The notes beneath the pieces were generated by a model, which saw nothing but the letters and a program-made list of their open reading frames with translations, did not search any database and was not told where the DNA came from. From contig NZ_PCOT01000033.1 in NCBI RefSeq assembly GCF_002979415.1, positions 1 to 44,572 of the forward strand: a stretch of DNA of 44,572 nt, given 5' to 3'. The stretch's first letter is position 1, and every line of letters begins with the position of its first letter. Source of the stretch: Microbacterium sp. MYb72. Its GTDB lineage: Bacteria > Actinomycetota > Actinomycetes > Actinomycetales > Microbacteriaceae. This document shows positions 43,072 through 44,572 of this stretch, piece after piece. A program made the translations under genes and the position numbers.

Positions 43072-43389
43072 GTGGATGACGGAGATGCGAGCGGCGAACT
43101 GATCGTGGCCTTCAAGGCGCTCGGGCATCCGACACGTCTGGCGATCCTCGGTTGGCTGAAGGACCCGGGTTCGTTCCCTCCGCAGGATCAACCCGCCGAA
43201 GACGTCGGCGTGTGCCTGAAGCACATCCAGGCGCGTGCGAACGTCTCCCAGTCGACGGCCTCGCAGTTCATGGCCACCCTGCAGCGCGCGAACCTCGTCA
43301 CGTGCACCAGGGTCGGCCAGTGGTCGCACTATCGGCGCAACGAGGAGCAGATCGCCCGTCTCGGCGCACTCGTGGGCACCGCGGTCTGA
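43072..43389 (+). CDS. ArsR-family transcriptional regulator
   Basis: 105 aa, GTG 43072, probably leaderless since GGAGG abuts the codon and a -10 ends six bases before. Winged helix: LIVAFKALGHPTRLAILGWL, then VSQSTASQFMATLQRANLVT and GQWSHYRRNEEQI. There is a single Cys (VGVCLKHIQ) and no ELCVCD-type metal site, so it is not a classic arsenic sensor. Likely controls the divergent SDR gene. Confidence 0.87.
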   Translation: MDDGDASGELIVAFKALGHPTRLAILGWLKDPGSFPPQDQPAEDVGVCLKHIQARANVSQSTASQFMATLQRANLVTCTRVGQWSHYRRNEEQIARLGALVGTAV

Positions 43390-43403
43390 CTATCGGCCCG
43401 CAT

Positions 43404-43438
43404 CCGAGCGGCCTGCTATCGTGCGGATGGCCGCTCGG
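43404..43438. other. Hairpin enclosing a promoter-like -10
   Basis: CCGAGCGGCC (43404-43413) and GGCCGCTCGG (43429-43438) form a 10-bp stem. Its 15-base loop contains TATCGT (43417-43422) preceded by TGC. It may terminate arsR transcription and also hold the promoter of the next gene. Confidence 0.5.
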
Positions 43439-43477
43439 CGAGAGACCGCGGTGCCGTGAGCCCTGAGGAGGACTTCC

Positions 43478-43936
43478 GTGAGCCCTGATCTGTTCCAGAT
43501 CGTCCTGTGGGGAACGACCGGACTTCTGCTGGCGGGTCTGTGCACGTTCTGGTGGCGGCAGGACGTCCGCGAGCGCCGAGACGCAGAACTGGTGAAGCGC
43601 TGGCGGAAGGGCACGGTGTGGAGCGCCGACACCTCTGCCAGGGTCGTCCGCGTTGCTCGGGTGGAGCCCGGGCGCGCGTGGCTCGACGGAGATCATGAGA
43701 TCGAAGTGATCCTGCCCGATCACGTGACGGACCTCGACGCCGGGTGGTATCTCCACGTCACGGGATGGGTCCCCGCGGCGCGCGCGGTATCGAAGGGCGA
43801 ATCGGTCACCCTCGATGCAGACCACGTGCTCGACGCGTTCCCTCCCCACACTCCCGCGCTCGACGACAAGCTGGCGGGCAGAGGAGAGCGCAGGCCGAGA
43901 TTCTTCAGCCGGCTGCTCGGATTGCGCGGGATGTAG
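43478..43936 (+). CDS. Single-pass membrane protein, function unknown
   Basis: 152 aa, GTG 43478 with GAGGAGGAC upstream. One N-terminal membrane helix (about residues 5-24, ending in WWRQ), then a charged linker and a small beta-rich domain (RVEPGRAWLDGDHEIEVILP, then WYLHVTGWVP) of about 80 residues, perhaps OB- or NfeD-like. No firm family match. Confidence 0.68.
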   Translation: MSPDLFQIVLWGTTGLLLAGLCTFWWRQDVRERRDAELVKRWRKGTVWSADTSARVVRVARVEPGRAWLDGDHEIEVILPDHVTDLDAGWYLHVTGWVPAARAVSKGESVTLDADHVLDAFPPHTPALDDKLAGRGERRPRFFSRLLGLRGM

Positions 43937-43949
43937 GCGGCATCCGCGC

Positions 43950-44572
43950 TCAGGCGCAGATGGCGTGCCGTGCCGCAATGGCGGATTCGCGCTCCTCCAG
44001 AAGACGGCGGAAGTTCGCCTTGGCGCGCTGCGCGAGCGACGAGATCGCGGATGCCGGTCGGTCGAGCCGCACTTCGAGATCTCTCGGCTTCGCCCCCTCG
44101 ATGTGCATGGCGGTCAGGACGATGCGCTGATCGTCGGGAAGCAGGCTCAGGATCTCGTGGACGGCCGCGACGTCGCGCTCCAGATCGATCTCGGTCAGGC
44201 GGGGGTCGTTGTCGGCGGCACGCTCCCACGACGAATCCAGGTTCCAGGTGCGCGAGCGGGGGGAGCGGAGCTCATCCGTCACGCGGTTCCGCATCGCACG
44301 TGCGAGATAGGCGGCCAGATGGGTGCGCGGGCCGGTGCCGCGAACCCAGAGCGCCAGCACGGAGACGATGGCTTCCGACAGGAGGTCGTCGGCATCCATC
44401 ACGTTCCCGGCGATGCGGCGCGCCATGGCGGTGAGCATCCGCAGGTTCTGGGCGAAGTACTCGCCGGCGGCGGCGCGATCTCCGTCGGCGGCCGCCGCGA
44501 TGAGCGCGGCGTTGGCGTCGGTTTCGGCGGACAGGGTGGGCGCGGGCAGCGTCAGGGCGACGAGAGTCGACG
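43950..44572 (-). CDS. Sigma-70-family RNA polymerase sigma factor, 5' end beyond the window
   Basis: The frame stays open to the right edge of the window, so the start lies outside. The first residues inside the window contain LIAAAADGDRAAAGEYFAQN, as in region 2 of ECF-like sigma factors, so an ATG at 44438 is internal. Region 2 continues with MARRIAGNVMDADDLLSEAI and AMRNRVTDELRS. Region 4 is VAAVHEILSLLPDDQRIVLT followed by HIEGAKPRDLEVRLDRPASA. Residue count so far is 206. Probably ECF-type. Confidence 0.8.
   Translation of the reverse strand, partial: STLVALTLPAPTLSAETDANAALIAAAADGDRAAAGEYFAQNLRMLTAMARRIAGNVMDADDLLSEAIVSVLALWVRGTGPRTHLAAYLARAMRNRVTDELRSPRSRTWNLDSSWERAADNDPRLTEIDLERDVAAVHEILSLLPDDQRIVLTAMHIEGAKPRDLEVRLDRPASAISSLAQRAKANFRRLLEERESAIAARHAICA

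Overview
The window comes from a high-GC actinobacterium. Its gene content, GTG starts, short operon overlaps and very frequent GGATGC/GCATCC hexamer fit Microbacteriaceae, most likely Microbacterium; this is inference from style and gene order, not a database match. No rRNA, tRNA, insertion sequence, prophage or CRISPR array was seen. Nearly all long antisense reading frames are GC-driven shadows of real genes.

Layout. 1-3544: a GAF-domain regulator, an aldehyde dehydrogenase with four helically phased GCAAC repeats upstream, and a DUF779 partner. 3751-7831: membrane proteins and proteins of unknown function, plus a GNAT acetyltransferase; several look leaderless. 7954-13921: an Lrp/AsnC regulator divergent from a complete peptide/nickel-type ABC importer (binding protein, two permeases, two ATPases) that ends at a strong terminator. 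14199-17316: a DtxR/IdeR-type iron box in front of a siderophore-type binding protein and two FecCD permeases, with no ATPase gene. 17380-19042: a small island with a four-helix membrane protein, a secreted cysteine-containing protein and a divergent XRE regulator. 19120-21188: a CoA-transferase and a CoA-ester lyase of the HpcH/citrate lyase type.

21339-31293 is the most interesting region. A consensus promoter with two perfect 14-bp operator palindromes drives a LacI-type regulator, two MalF/MalG-type permeases, a sugar-type binding lipoprotein, FOUR consecutive ADP-ribosylglycohydrolase-family proteins and a ribokinase. Three of the four keep the metal-binding Asp motifs. The fourth has lost them and looks like a pseudoenzyme. 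I read this as an import-and-cleave pathway for an extracellular ribosylated compound (ADP-ribose-like, N-ribosyl or nucleoside-like), in which released ribose is phosphorylated by the kinase. The substrate is unknown.

31545-38768: a lipoprotein, then the conserved rpsF-ssb-rpsR-rplI block with a structured rpsF leader, then dnaB. Between rplI and dnaB lie two secreted surface proteins on the minus strand: a six-repeat chaplin-like protein with a LAxTG-type sorting signal, and a Val/Pro-rich secreted protein. A cluster of DnaA-box-like 9-mers precedes dnaB. 38783-44572: small membrane proteins, a lone Imm5-like immunity protein, a GntR regulator, an atypical SDR (PRISE-like) divergent from an ArsR regulator across AT-rich palindromes, and a sigma-70-family factor cut by the window edge.
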